This document shows, piece after piece, positions 14,296 to 23,071 of a stretch of 35,328 nucleotides of DNA. The notes below the pieces were generated by a model. It was not told where the DNA came from, did no database searches, and saw only the letters and a list, made by a program, of their open reading frames with translations. This stretch comes from an uncultured Fluviicola sp. (lineage in GTDB: Bacteria > Bacteroidota > Bacteroidia > Flavobacteriales_D > Crocinitomicaceae): positions 1-35,328 of the forward strand of contig NZ_CABHOL010000005.1 of assembly GCF_902168135.1 (NCBI RefSeq), read 5' to 3'. Both the position numbers and the translations under genes were made by a program. Position 1 is the first letter of the stretch; each line of letters starts with the position of its first letter.

Positions 14296-15333
14296 ATGAC
14301 TTCCGACGAAAAATACATGCTTCGTGCCCTTCAGCTGGCAAAGCTGGGTGGTGTTGCTACAAAATCCAATCCGATGGTTGGAGCGGTGATTGTTCTCGGT
14401 GGTGAGATCATCGGTGAAGGATATCATCAAAAATACGGAGAAGCACATGCTGAAGTCAATGCCGTGAACTCAGTAAAAGATCTTTCTCTGCTCAAACAGG
14501 CAACGATATATGTAACGCTTGAACCCTGCTCTCATTTCGGAAAGACTCCACCTTGTGCTGATTTATTGGTAAAACACCAGTTTAAACGGGTGGTTATTGC
14601 GCAGATAGATCCGTTCTCGGAAGTATCGGGTCGCGGAATAGAAAAGCTTAAAAACGCCGGCATTGAAGTCACTTGTGGAATTTTACAAAAAGAAGCCGGG
14701 GAACTAAACAAACGCTTCATTACCTTTCATACCAAAAAACGTCCGTATATTACCTTAAAATGGGCACAAACCGCTGATGGTTTTATAGACATCGACCGTT
14801 CACAAAAACAGGAAACGGGAATTCACTGGATTTCACAACCTGAAACACAAGTGGTCACACATCAGCTTCGGGCAACGGAACAAGCAATCCTGGTTGGCTG
14901 GCGGACGATCCAAAATGACAATCCTTCCCTCACCACCCGTGCGTTCAAAGGACCAAATCCGCTTAGAATAGTTATCGATCCAAACTTAAAAGCTCCAAAT
15001 GATGCGGCTGTTTTCACTGATGGATTAAAAACGATGGTATTCAACCTCCTGGAAGAGAAAGAAATCGGGGAAGTTCAATATATCAAACTGACCGATATCT
15101 CCCCGGTATCGATATTGGAAGCTTTATACCGAAACAATATTAACTCAGTTTTGATCGAAGGCGGAGCCGTTACACTGACCTCGTTCATGGAATCAGCTCT
15201 TTGGGACGAAGCACTGGTAATCACCGGAAAAAACCATTTTAAAACAGGACTTCGTGCCCCCGTAATTTCCAAAACTCCCCTAAAAACGATTCCATTCGGA
15301 AAAGACCTTCTGAATTATTTCCGAAATATTTGA
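14296..15333 (+). CDS. ribD: Bifunctional riboflavin biosynthesis deaminase/reductase
   Basis: RibD catalyses two steps of riboflavin synthesis in the cytoplasm: zinc-dependent deamination of the pyrimidine intermediate and NADPH-dependent reduction of its ribosyl group. The N-terminal deaminase has the zinc site HAEVNA (His51, Glu53) and PCSHFGKTPPC (Cys78, Cys87). The C-terminal reductase, from about residue 150, includes RPYITLKWAQTADGFI, the RxTIQNDNPSLTTR segment and LIEGGAVT. At 345 residues it is complete. No other rib gene is adjacent, so the pathway is scattered here. The start follows GAAGG, a possible ribosome-binding site. Confidence 0.95.
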   Translation: MTSDEKYMLRALQLAKLGGVATKSNPMVGAVIVLGGEIIGEGYHQKYGEAHAEVNAVNSVKDLSLLKQATIYVTLEPCSHFGKTPPCADLLVKHQFKRVVIAQIDPFSEVSGRGIEKLKNAGIEVTCGILQKEAGELNKRFITFHTKKRPYITLKWAQTADGFIDIDRSQKQETGIHWISQPETQVVTHQLRATEQAILVGWRTIQNDNPSLTTRAFKGPNPLRIVIDPNLKAPNDAAVFTDGLKTMVFNLLEEKEIGEVQYIKLTDISPVSILEALYRNNINSVLIEGGAVTLTSFMESALWDEALVITGKNHFKTGLRAPVISKTPLKTIPFGKDLLNYFRNI

Positions 15334-15438
15334 CGCTAAAAGTCCATAATCCATTGCTAAACTCCCCGAATTTTCTATTTTAGTTCGCTGTAAAAAATCT
15401 GCGCCATCAGTAGAATGAATACACTGAAATAAAATAAG

Positions 15439-16296
15439 ATGAAGATTTACCCAATTGAAACAGGCACCTTTAAATTAGACGGTGGGGCTATGTTCGGAGT
15501 AGTTCCGAAAAGCCTTTGGTCAAAGACAAATCCGGCCGACGAAAATAATTTGTGTACCTGGTCTATGCGCTGTCTGCTCATAGAAGATGGAAACCGATTG
15601 ATATTGATCGATACCGGGATCGGTGACAAACAAACAGAAAAATTTTTCTCGCATTATTACCTGGCAGATACCAAAACGCTGGAACAAAGCCTGAACAAAC
15701 TCGGATTCGGCTTAGATCAAATAACCGATGTTTTTCTTTCCCATCTTCATTTCGATCACTGCGGCGGCGCTGTTAAATGGAATTCGGACCGCACGAAACT
15801 GGAAACGGTTTTCAAAAATGCCATATACTGGAGTACGGAAAACCACTGGAAGTGGGCTACTGAACCTAATGCTCGTGAAAAAGCATCTTTTTTAAGTGAG
15901 AACATTCTTCCGCTGCAGGAAAGCGGTCAGTTGAAATTCATAGAACGAACGGGGAATTATACAAAGTCGGTATTCAACAATTTTGATGTCTTGTTTGTTG
16001 ACGGACACACCGAAAGCATGATGATCCCACATATTCATTACCAGGATAAAACCCTCGTTTTCATGGCAGATTTGCTTCCGAGTACCGGGCACATTCCACT
16101 TGCTTATGTTATGGGTTATGACACACGTCCATTAATCACACTTGGTGAAAAAGGAGAATTCCTGGACAATGCCGCAAACCGGGAGTTTGTGTTATTTTTA
16201 GAGCACGACAGTGTCAATGAATGCTGTACCGTAGAACAAACTGAAAAAGGTGTGCGTTTAAAAGATAGCATGACTTTTTCATCCATATTTGGATAA
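15439..16296 (+). CDS. Metallo-beta-lactamase-fold hydrolase
   Basis: This is a 285-residue cytoplasmic hydrolase of the metallo-beta-lactamase fold. The metal motif HLHFDH supplies His102, His104, Asp106 and His107. A later VDGHTES holds the third-site His, and VFMADLLPSTGHIP supplies the bridging Asp and final His, so both metal sites look complete. The overall layout (LIDTGIGDKQ, then LSHLHFDHCGG) resembles the lactonase/hydrolase branch that includes quorum-quenching enzymes, but that activity cannot be claimed from sequence alone. A gap of 105 bases separates it from ribD. Confidence 0.88.
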   Translation: MKIYPIETGTFKLDGGAMFGVVPKSLWSKTNPADENNLCTWSMRCLLIEDGNRLILIDTGIGDKQTEKFFSHYYLADTKTLEQSLNKLGFGLDQITDVFLSHLHFDHCGGAVKWNSDRTKLETVFKNAIYWSTENHWKWATEPNAREKASFLSENILPLQESGQLKFIERTGNYTKSVFNNFDVLFVDGHTESMMIPHIHYQDKTLVFMADLLPSTGHIPLAYVMGYDTRPLITLGEKGEFLDNAANREFVLFLEHDSVNECCTVEQTEKGVRLKDSMTFSSIFG

Positions 16297-16325
16297 AATT
16301 GTAAATTAGACCAAAACTTCACATC

Positions 16326-17630
16326 ATGAACAATTACTTACTGCAACTATTAAAAGAGGTTAAAACATTGATTATTCCGGGACTTGGAGCATTAACAGTG
16401 ACCAATGAATCAACCGGAGAGATCTTGTTTATGCCTTATCTGAAGTTTGACGACGGTACGCTGGCGAAGCACATTGCAAGTAAGGAAGGTATTGAGCAAA
16501 ATGATGCTTCGAATATGATTTCCAAGTTTGTTCGTGAAGTTACGGCTGAACTCGATAAGGGGAATTCCTACGATATGTACCAATTCGGACGCTTTGTAAA
16601 AGTAGACGGAGAAATCGCATTCGAAGTATGGTCTGCAAGCAATGGAGGACAACAAATTGCTGCCGAAGCTCCTAAACAGGAACCGGTTATTGAAAAACCT
16701 GTTGAACCGGTTAAAGAGGAACCGAAAGTTGAAATTAAACCTGCAGAAGAAGCTCCAAAACCTGTGGAGCCTAAGATTGAGAAAATTGTCCCACCAGTTG
16801 CAGAGACACCAAAAACAGAACCTAAAACCGAGAAAACACCACCCTCGGTTGTGGAAGAACCAAAAGTGGAGGCTTCGAAGGTTGAAAAAACCGTTCCACC
16901 GGTAGTTGAACCTAAAAAAGAACCTGTAAAGCAAGAAGCCAAAAAGGAGCCTGCTAAAAAAGAGAAACCGGTTAAAGCAGAGAAAGCTCCAAAAGAGAAA
17001 AGAAAAACTTCCGTGTTCTCCTATATTTTATGGGGATTCCTGGTACTGGTATTAGGTGCCGGAACTTTCATTGCAATCCAATTTGACAGCCTGAAAAAAG
17101 ATTTCCCTATTTTGGCTGACTTAGCTGGTGAAAACGATGATGCCGCAAAAGGAAGCGAGGAAATCAAACAACTGGAAGAAGACCCGGATGCAAGTACGGA
17201 TTCCGCTGAATCAGAACCAATCCCTGAAGACCAGGTGCAAATTGTAGAAGACCAGCTTCCGGCTGAAAAACCGGTTGAAGAACCGAAAAAGGAAGAAAAA
17301 GCGAAACCGAAGGAAACTCCAAAGCCAAAGGTTGAAGTGACCGTTAATAAAAAACCGGTAGCAAAGCCAAAATCTCAGAAAACCGGTTCTACGGCAAGTT
17401 TCGACGGCTCAAAACATTTCCACATTATTGCCGGATCTTTCGGCTCCGAAGCGAATGCAAACCGATTGGCCGGAAAACTGCAAGCTAAAGGATTCGGAGA
17501 AGCTTCCGTAACCATGAACGGTGGAATGTACCGCGTAAGCGTAAAAGGATTTGCAACGCTCAATGAAGCAACTGCTGAGGCTGCAAGTATCCAAAGTTCC
17601 GTTCCGGGAGCATGGGTATTGAAAATGTAA
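16326..17630 (+). CDS. HU-like domain / transmembrane / SPOR-domain protein
   Basis: This 434-residue protein has four parts. Residues 1-105 form an HU/IHF-like domain of the type seen at the N-terminus of Bacteroidota SPOR proteins (LIIPGLGALTV, YDMYQFGRFVK). Residues 110-225 are a Pro/Glu/Lys-rich low-complexity stretch with repeated KPVEP and EKT-PP blocks. A membrane segment covers about 228-251. After a second charged linker comes a C-terminal SPOR domain (about 365-434, FHIIAGSFGSEANANRLAGK), which binds denuded peptidoglycan at division sites. The order places the HU-like domain in the cytoplasm and SPOR in the periplasm, so the protein could join nucleoid or cytoplasmic partners to the septum. 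That role is inference. Confidence 0.85.
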   Translation: MNNYLLQLLKEVKTLIIPGLGALTVTNESTGEILFMPYLKFDDGTLAKHIASKEGIEQNDASNMISKFVREVTAELDKGNSYDMYQFGRFVKVDGEIAFEVWSASNGGQQIAAEAPKQEPVIEKPVEPVKEEPKVEIKPAEEAPKPVEPKIEKIVPPVAETPKTEPKTEKTPPSVVEEPKVEASKVEKTVPPVVEPKKEPVKQEAKKEPAKKEKPVKAEKAPKEKRKTSVFSYILWGFLVLVLGAGTFIAIQFDSLKKDFPILADLAGENDDAAKGSEEIKQLEEDPDASTDSAESEPIPEDQVQIVEDQLPAEKPVEEPKKEEKAKPKETPKPKVEVTVNKKPVAKPKSQKTGSTASFDGSKHFHIIAGSFGSEANANRLAGKLQAKGFGEASVTMNGGMYRVSVKGFATLNEATAEAASIQSSVPGAWVLKM

Positions 17631-17641
17631 AACAAAACACG

Positions 17642-17685
17642 ATAAACAAGTAGGCCCGCGAATAATCGCGGGCCTACTTGTTTAT
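17642..17685. terminator. Perfect 20-bp hairpin between convergent genes
   Basis: The arms 17642-17661 and 17666-17685 are perfect reverse complements around the loop ATAA, with the core CCCGCGA-ATAA-TCGCGGG and AT-rich outer ends. It lies 11 bases after the SPOR gene stop and 10 bases before the GAPDH stop on the other strand, so it is well placed to end transcription from both sides. It belongs to the CGCGA-N4-TCGCG hairpin family. Confidence 0.88.
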
Positions 17686-17695
17686 ATAATCAGGA

Positions 17696-18700
17696 TTAAC
17701 CAAGTTTCAACACCAAATCAATCAGTCTATTGGAGAAACCCGCTTCGTTATCGTACCATCCCACCACTTTGATCATATTTCCGATCACAGAAGTCAGTTC
17801 ACTGTCAAAAATACAGGAATTCGGATCCCCAAGAATGTCTACCGAAACGATCGGATCAGCAGTATAACGCAAAATTCCTTTCAAATACGAATCAGCGGCC
17901 TTTTGGAAAGCTGTGTTGATCTGTTCCACTGTTGGCGGATTTTCTTTTACAATAACCGTCAAATCAGTCAAAGAGCCATCCGGAACCGGAACACGCATAC
18001 CACACCCCCCCATTTTACCTTCCAATTCCGGGAAAATTCGGGTAATTGCTTTAGCAGCACCAGTTGAAGTAGGTACAATACTCTGAGCTGCGGCACGTGC
18101 TCTTCTCAAATCTTTATGCGGACTGTCGTGCAAACGCTGATCAGAAGTGTAACTGTGAATCGTTGTAATATATGCTTCTTCAATATCACAAAATTCTTTT
18201 AAAACTGCTACCAGCGGAGCCGCTGAATTGGTTGTACAGGAAGCATTACTAACAATCTTGTGCTCAGCCGTCAACAAATGGTCATTCACTCCAAGAACCA
18301 CATTAAAAATATCATCACCTTCCGATGGAGCACTTAAAATAACACGCTTCGCCCCGGACTTTAAATGAACGCCTGCTTTTTCAGAACTCAGGAACAATCC
18401 CGTTGATTCAATCACAATATCAACTCCCAGTTCGCCCCATGGAATTTCTTCCGGGTTCTTATGCTGCAGGAATTGAATATTTTGGGTTTTATTAAAGATC
18501 AATTGATTACCGATGATTTCAAATTCATCGTGCATGCGCCCGTGAACAGAATCATACTTTAATAAATGTACCAGCGTTCCAACCGGGGCCAGATCATTTA
18601 CTGCTACCAAATCAATTCGCGGGTTTGCCAAAGCCAATCTGCTGAAATAACGTCCGATTCTTCCGAATCCGTTTACACCTACTCTAATGCGTTGTTCCAT
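17696..18700 (-). CDS. gap: Type I glyceraldehyde-3-phosphate dehydrogenase
   Basis: This glycolytic enzyme converts glyceraldehyde 3-phosphate, NAD+ and phosphate to 1,3-bisphosphoglycerate. At 334 residues it is complete. The Rossmann motif VNGFGRIGR is at 9-17, Asp36 after the second strand points to NAD specificity, the catalytic Cys155 is in SNASCTTN, and the partner His182 is in TTIHSYT. The later PTSTGAAKA and WYDNEAGFSNR segments are canonical. It is a single gene between a bidirectional hairpin and the terminator of the T9SS gene. Confidence 0.96.
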   Translation of the reverse strand: MEQRIRVGVNGFGRIGRYFSRLALANPRIDLVAVNDLAPVGTLVHLLKYDSVHGRMHDEFEIIGNQLIFNKTQNIQFLQHKNPEEIPWGELGVDIVIESTGLFLSSEKAGVHLKSGAKRVILSAPSEGDDIFNVVLGVNDHLLTAEHKIVSNASCTTNSAAPLVAVLKEFCDIEEAYITTIHSYTSDQRLHDSPHKDLRRARAAAQSIVPTSTGAAKAITRIFPELEGKMGGCGMRVPVPDGSLTDLTVIVKENPPTVEQINTAFQKAADSYLKGILRYTADPIVSVDILGDPNSCIFDSELTSVIGNMIKVVGWYDNEAGFSNRLIDLVLKLG

Positions 18701-18752
18701 TTGTTTTTATTGTAAAAATTAAATACGCTGTTTGTAATCTTTTCTGAAAGTA

Positions 18753-18760
18753 CAAAAATA
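18753..18760 (-). promoter_or_regulatory. -7 box for gap
   Basis: On the minus strand TATTTTTG matches TAnnTTTG, 52 bases before the gap ATG. It overlaps the T-tract of the preceding terminator, so the end of one transcript and the start of the next are packed together. Confidence 0.5.
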
Positions 18761-18789
18761 AAAAAGGCCCTGTTTTCACAGAGCCTTTT
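18758..18789 (-). terminator. Intrinsic terminator after the T9SS type B gene
   Basis: On the minus strand AAAAGGCTCTGT pairs with ACAGGGCC (8 bp with one G-U, loop 18774-18777) and is followed by TTTTTTATTTTTG. It begins 15 bases after the stop at 18804. Confidence 0.8.
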
Positions 18790-18803
18790 AACATCATTTT
18801 TAT

Positions 18804-21728
18804 TTAGTGAATGACTTGAACAAATCCTTGTTGTTGTATTTCTTCACCGGTCATTAGTTTCGCTGTAAACTTATAGAAGTAAGTTCCTTCGGAAACAATC
18901 TCTCCATTTAAGTTCCTTCCGTCCCATGCTGCTGCCGGACTCGGATCATCGTACTCAGCAACCAAACCACCCCATCTGTTAACGATAGAGATGTGGAATT
19001 CTTCAACACCATCATAAGTAAGGAAGAACTTATTATTCCCGACAGTAGATGATAGTGTGATAATGTTCGGTGCATTGATGTAACAAACTTTTGCGCCGAT
19101 CGTCATCGTAGATGAATACGAATTACACTCATTCGATGCCGTAACCGTATAGACACCAGGACCTACAGTGACATCAGGCCCTACAGTACCATTACTCCAT
19201 ACATAGGTATCATTCTGAGGATAAACACCACAAGAAGTTATAATCGTTGATCCCATACAAATAACCGTATCAACTGTATTCACAAATGCCCAATTAATAA
19301 AATCAATATTAGAAGAAATTGAAGTATTACATTGGTTATCGGTGTACGTAACTTCATATACCCCTGGGACAGAAGACGTGATGACCGGATTTTCAACATT
19401 CGCACTCGGAATGAAGTGGATATTCGTATCAGCACTATGCCATACACCTCCGTTCGCTGAAACCGTTCCGACCACATTATAGATCAGATCACATGCGGAA
19501 GTATCAGGGAAAATCTGTGGAAGTAAGAACAAGGTCACCATGGAAGATGTAGAATTGTTACAAACATTATCTGTATAGGTAACCTGGTATTGACCACTTG
19601 TTGTTGCAGTAATGTTAGGATTCGCAACGGTATTATTCGGAAGGAAGATTACCTCCGGTGATAATGCCGACCATATTCCTCCACCAGGATAGGCTTGTGT
19701 TCCCACAACCTGGAATTGATCAGCACAAAGGACTGTATCATCAAAAATAACCGGATATGGTACAAACACTATTTGAGATGAAACCGTATCCTGACAGGCA
19801 TTATCCACAAATGACACCTGGTATGTACCAGCTCCGTTTGGCGATGTAATCACCGGGTTATTGCTGGATGCTGTGTTAAAGTTCAAATCTCCTGGAGTAG
19901 AGAACCAAGTTCCACCCTGGTAAGCTTGTGTACCTGCCACCTGGAAAGTCATATCACAAGCAATCGTATCATTGAAAATTGTTGGTAAAGGAAGTGTAAA
20001 CACGTTTACTGTCGTATCATAGTGACAACCAAAATCATCAATCAGGTTATAAGTATAGGCATGGTTTCCTACCTGAGTTGGAATTGCAATACTTAAAGTA
20101 TCATTTGATGTCGCTGGGTCAATCGTAGGATCAGGACTCCAGTATGTTTGAACAGGATTATTGGTATAGTTACCCATACCCGGGAAGAATGAAGGATCAA
20201 AATACAATCCCCACTCGAAGATGTACCCGTTATCCTGACCCAGGTTATCCTGTACGTGAATTGTCCAGTCTCCGTTCAATGGACATCCCAATAAAGCCGT
20301 TGCAGCATCAAATGCCTCGTCCGGAGCATAGATATCCGAAGGATCCACAGAGTTTCCTGCAGAAAGTTCCGGTGGACCAGCCTGGTATGCAACCGGAACT
20401 GTATTCCCCCAGTTAGCACTCATTGGCCCGATTGTATTAAATGCGGAGCTGAAACAATATTCCCATCCGATTCCCGGAGTTGCAGTGTTGTTATCAAGCG
20501 GGTGACCTAAATAGATTCCGCCACCACTAGCACCACCAGGTAAAATTCCCGGATTATAAGAATTCAATAAATCTACTGTTTGACCATTCGGGCATTCCAG
20601 CCAAATTTCAAGGTCACCTGTAAAAGAGTGCTCCATTGTCAAACAAACCTGGTTCAAATCCTGGGCATCGTCAACAACCGCGCCTGATGGAAAACCACTC
20701 ATCGTAATCGTCGTTTCGTATTGTTGCCCGGAACCATCCGGTAAATAAGTCAAACCGGCAAAAGAACCACCCAATTGGAAAGATCCCGGAGGGAATAATA
20801 CCCCAACCGTATCCGTTGGTGTAAATCCTCCAAGCAAAGAAGCCTCTGATCCTAAACAAATTGTATCCTCAATAGGTCCTGTTCCGTAAAAAATAGGTAA
20901 TTGTGAAACCCTTACTTTAGAAACAAGACGCTCTACAGCAGGAAAAAGATCCGTAATTTTCAAGTCTACGATAAAACCATTGCGTGTAGGGGGTACAAAC
21001 CAAATAGAATCATTATTCGGGTAAGTTCCTCCATCGGAAATATTCCAATCGTAAACAACATTGTCCAAATTTTGAGAATAACCATATCCGGTAGCTTCTA
21101 AAGAATTTGGGAACAAAGGTTTTGCAACTAATAAAATACTATCTCCCAGACATACATCTACATATCCTGTATCAATCGGACTGATAGCATTATTGATATC
21201 ACCATTCACAAAAGCCTCCATGTGCATTTCAAAAGGTTGTTGTGCATTACCGCACTCAAGGCTGGCATCCCAACCCGTTCCCTGGTTCGCTCCGTCTGAA
21301 ACGAATACAATGGTTAAACAGCCACTGGTATTACTCCAGCTTGCAATGTGTCCAAAACCGTTAGGATCCGTAACTGAGTTATGAACGCCTAATAACGGAG
21401 AACTTGTAGTCGGTCCATCATATACATAGATTGAATCCGACCCGTGAACATCAAAAGTGTAACCGGCATTAATACCAAAGGTAACCCCCATTTTTGTTCC
21501 CAGTGCTAAATCCGGACAAACAACGATCGTATCATTAAAATTCGCAGAATAATTTCCTGCAACACCGTCATCAACGAAATTAGTGGTTGAACCGTCGTAA
21601 ATATTACAATCTGCCGGGCTGCTTTGAGGGAATTCCATCCCGGATCCCATAATAATAGTTTGTCCAAATGCAGATCCGGAAAGGATAAATAGTATAGAAA
21701 TTACTAAAAGTTGCGTGTATTTTTTCAT
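18804..21728 (-). CDS. Large secreted T9SS type B multidomain protein
   Basis: This 974-residue protein has a signal peptide (ending SAFGQ) and a C-terminal gliding-motility-type (CHU_C, type B) sorting domain over about 885-974 (FHISIVNRWGGLV, WDGRNLNGEIVSEGTYFYK), so it is exported by T9SS to the surface. In between, residues about 38-160 resemble a CUB domain, about 330-520 a proprotein-convertase P-domain (LEIWLECPNGQ, GDWTIHVQDNLGQDNGYIFEWGL), and about 585-815 hold three similar Ig-like modules of about 75 residues, each starting P-I-F-D-T and containing TY-V-Y/F-TDN-C. No catalytic domain is seen; adhesion or matrix binding is likely. Its start overlaps the stop of the 121-residue gene by four bases (ATGA). 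Confidence 0.9.
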   Translation of the reverse strand: MKKYTQLLVISILFILSGSAFGQTIIMGSGMEFPQSSPADCNIYDGSTTNFVDDGVAGNYSANFNDTIVVCPDLALGTKMGVTFGINAGYTFDVHGSDSIYVYDGPTTSSPLLGVHNSVTDPNGFGHIASWSNTSGCLTIVFVSDGANQGTGWDASLECGNAQQPFEMHMEAFVNGDINNAISPIDTGYVDVCLGDSILLVAKPLFPNSLEATGYGYSQNLDNVVYDWNISDGGTYPNNDSIWFVPPTRNGFIVDLKITDLFPAVERLVSKVRVSQLPIFYGTGPIEDTICLGSEASLLGGFTPTDTVGVLFPPGSFQLGGSFAGLTYLPDGSGQQYETTITMSGFPSGAVVDDAQDLNQVCLTMEHSFTGDLEIWLECPNGQTVDLLNSYNPGILPGGASGGGIYLGHPLDNNTATPGIGWEYCFSSAFNTIGPMSANWGNTVPVAYQAGPPELSAGNSVDPSDIYAPDEAFDAATALLGCPLNGDWTIHVQDNLGQDNGYIFEWGLYFDPSFFPGMGNYTNNPVQTYWSPDPTIDPATSNDTLSIAIPTQVGNHAYTYNLIDDFGCHYDTTVNVFTLPLPTIFNDTIACDMTFQVAGTQAYQGGTWFSTPGDLNFNTASSNNPVITSPNGAGTYQVSFVDNACQDTVSSQIVFVPYPVIFDDTVLCADQFQVVGTQAYPGGGIWSALSPEVIFLPNNTVANPNITATTSGQYQVTYTDNVCNNSTSSMVTLFLLPQIFPDTSACDLIYNVVGTVSANGGVWHSADTNIHFIPSANVENPVITSSVPGVYEVTYTDNQCNTSISSNIDFINWAFVNTVDTVICMGSTIITSCGVYPQNDTYVWSNGTVGPDVTVGPGVYTVTASNECNSYSSTMTIGAKVCYINAPNIITLSSTVGNNKFFLTYDGVEEFHISIVNRWGGLVAEYDDPSPAAAWDGRNLNGEIVSEGTYFYKFTAKLMTGEEIQQQGFVQVIH

Positions 21729-22090
21729 CGTTTTTGCATTTTCATTTCACCATCCAATGCCCAAGTAGACTTAACGACTAAATATTGGTTAGTTCCGGTT
21801 ATTTTATAGTATTGATCTCTGTCGGTAATTGCAATTCCCATATCCGCCGGATTTACCTTCTTTGCTTTTTCAGCTGAAATTTCGCCATCATATTGAATAG
21901 CGTTTCCATCTTTTTTTACCTCTGTAAGAATGTAACTTCCATGTTCAACAGCATACTTCGTCATCTCTGCTGTCAGAACCGGAACCGGATATTTAGATCC
22001 GTCGCGCGTTTTCAGAGTTTTACCCGTTTGTTGCCCATAAGTTAATCCCACACAAAGAAAAAAACCAACGGAGAGTATTGTCTTTACCAT
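21725..22090 (-). CDS. Small secreted protein coupled to the T9SS type B gene
   Basis: This 121-residue protein has a signal peptide (MVKTILSVGFFLCVGLTYGQ). The mature part, about 100 residues, has short strands and a basic C-terminus (EMKMQKR). I do not recognise a family. The stop overlaps the start of the 974-residue T9SS protein by four bases, so they are translationally coupled and probably share a process such as surface display or chaperoning; that is inference. A full -33/-7 promoter lies upstream. Confidence 0.7.
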   Translation of the reverse strand: MVKTILSVGFFLCVGLTYGQQTGKTLKTRDGSKYPVPVLTAEMTKYAVEHGSYILTEVKKDGNAIQYDGEISAEKAKKVNPADMGIAITDRDQYYKITGTNQYLVVKSTWALDGEMKMQKR

Positions 22091-22154
22091 AGTTTTAAAA
22101 TTGTTTAATCGTTAATCAAGACTCTTTCCTATCGAAAAGAGTTGCGTGAAGGTT

Positions 22155-22184
22155 CAAAACTAGTTAAAAAAAAAAGAAGAGCAA
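22155..22184 (-). promoter_or_regulatory. -33/-7 promoter for the 21725-22090 / T9SS operon
   Basis: On the minus strand TTG (22184-22182), 19 bases, then TAGTTTTG (22162-22155), a complete Bacteroidota promoter. The leader that follows holds a 7-bp hairpin (ACTCTTT at 22121-22127 with AAAGAGT at 22136-22142). The promoter is back to back with that of the transketolase operon. Confidence 0.65.
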
Positions 22185-22198
22185 GCCGATATAAACCT

Positions 22199-22206
22199 TA
22201 GATTTG
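22199..22206 (+). promoter_or_regulatory. -7 box for the transketolase operon
   Basis: TAGATTTG matches TAnnTTTG and ends 22 bases before the ATG at 22229. It is divergent from the T9SS operon promoter about 40 bases away. Confidence 0.6.
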
Positions 22207-22228
22207 CAATGCCAAATAGCAAATAACA

Positions 22229-23071
22229 ATGGAAATTCAACAATTACAAGCAATTGCATCACAGGTAAGAAGAGATATCGTCCGAATGGTTTCCGGAGCA
22301 AATTCAGGTCATCCGGGAGGTTCTTTGGGATGTGCAGACTTCTTAACAGTCCTTTATTTTGAAATGATGAAACACAATCCGGACCATTTCTCCATGGACG
22401 GAAAAGAAGAAGATTTATTTTTCCTTTCAAATGGCCACATCTCCCCTGTTTGGTATTCTGTTTTGGCAAGAGCAGGTTATTTTCCGATCGATGAGTTGGC
22501 GACTTTCCGTAAATTGAATGCAAGGTTGCAGGGACACCCAAGTACAGACAAAAAGATCCCCGGTGTACGCATGGCTTCCGGATCTCTCGGACAAGGCCTT
22601 TCCAATGCAATCGGTGCAGCTTTGACTAAGAAATTGAATAACGATAACAGAACCGTTTATACGCTTCATGGCGATGGCGAATTACAGGAAGGACAGATCT
22701 GGGAAGCTGCCATGTATGCTGCCGCAAATAAAGTGGATAACTTAATTGCTACCATTGATTACAACGGGCGCCAAATCGACGGTGATGTGGAAGATGTTCT
22801 TTCTTTGGGAGACCTGAGCGGAAAATGGCAGGCTTTTGGATGGGAAGTATTGGAAATGGACGGACACAGTTATCCGGACCTGATCGAAACATTGAATAAA
22901 GCCAAAAGTATGACCGGAAACGGAAAGCCGATTGTTATTATTATGAAAACTGAAATGGGTCAGGGAGTTGACTACATGGTAGGTTCTCACAAATGGCACG
23001 GTGTCGCTCCGAATGTAGAGCAATTACAAGAAGCTTTGATCCAATTGGAAGAAACCTTAGGCGATTATTGA
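22229..23071 (+). CDS. Transketolase, N-terminal (TPP pyrophosphate-binding) subunit
   Basis: This 280-residue subunit is the first half of a split transketolase, which moves two-carbon units between sugar phosphates in the non-oxidative pentose phosphate pathway. Seen are SGHPGG with His28, SNGH (67-70), the GSLGQGLS loop, and the cofactor motif GDGELQEG (148-155) closing at DYNG (177-180). The second half is encoded at 24432-25385. Split transketolases are well known in bacteria, but the halves are normally adjacent; here a 452-residue VWA gene stands between them. Its TGA overlaps the VWA start by one base (TGATG). Confidence 0.93.
   Translation: MEIQQLQAIASQVRRDIVRMVSGANSGHPGGSLGCADFLTVLYFEMMKHNPDHFSMDGKEEDLFFLSNGHISPVWYSVLARAGYFPIDELATFRKLNARLQGHPSTDKKIPGVRMASGSLGQGLSNAIGAALTKKLNNDNRTVYTLHGDGELQEGQIWEAAMYAAANKVDNLIATIDYNGRQIDGDVEDVLSLGDLSGKWQAFGWEVLEMDGHSYPDLIETLNKAKSMTGNGKPIVIIMKTEMGQGVDYMVGSHKWHGVAPNVEQLQEALIQLEETLGDY

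Noticed and set aside
16410-16942. Long minus-strand open frames opposite the HU/SPOR gene
   Set aside because: They mirror the Pro/Glu/Lys-rich linker in another frame (runs of F, R, N or G, S, T) and have no gene character.
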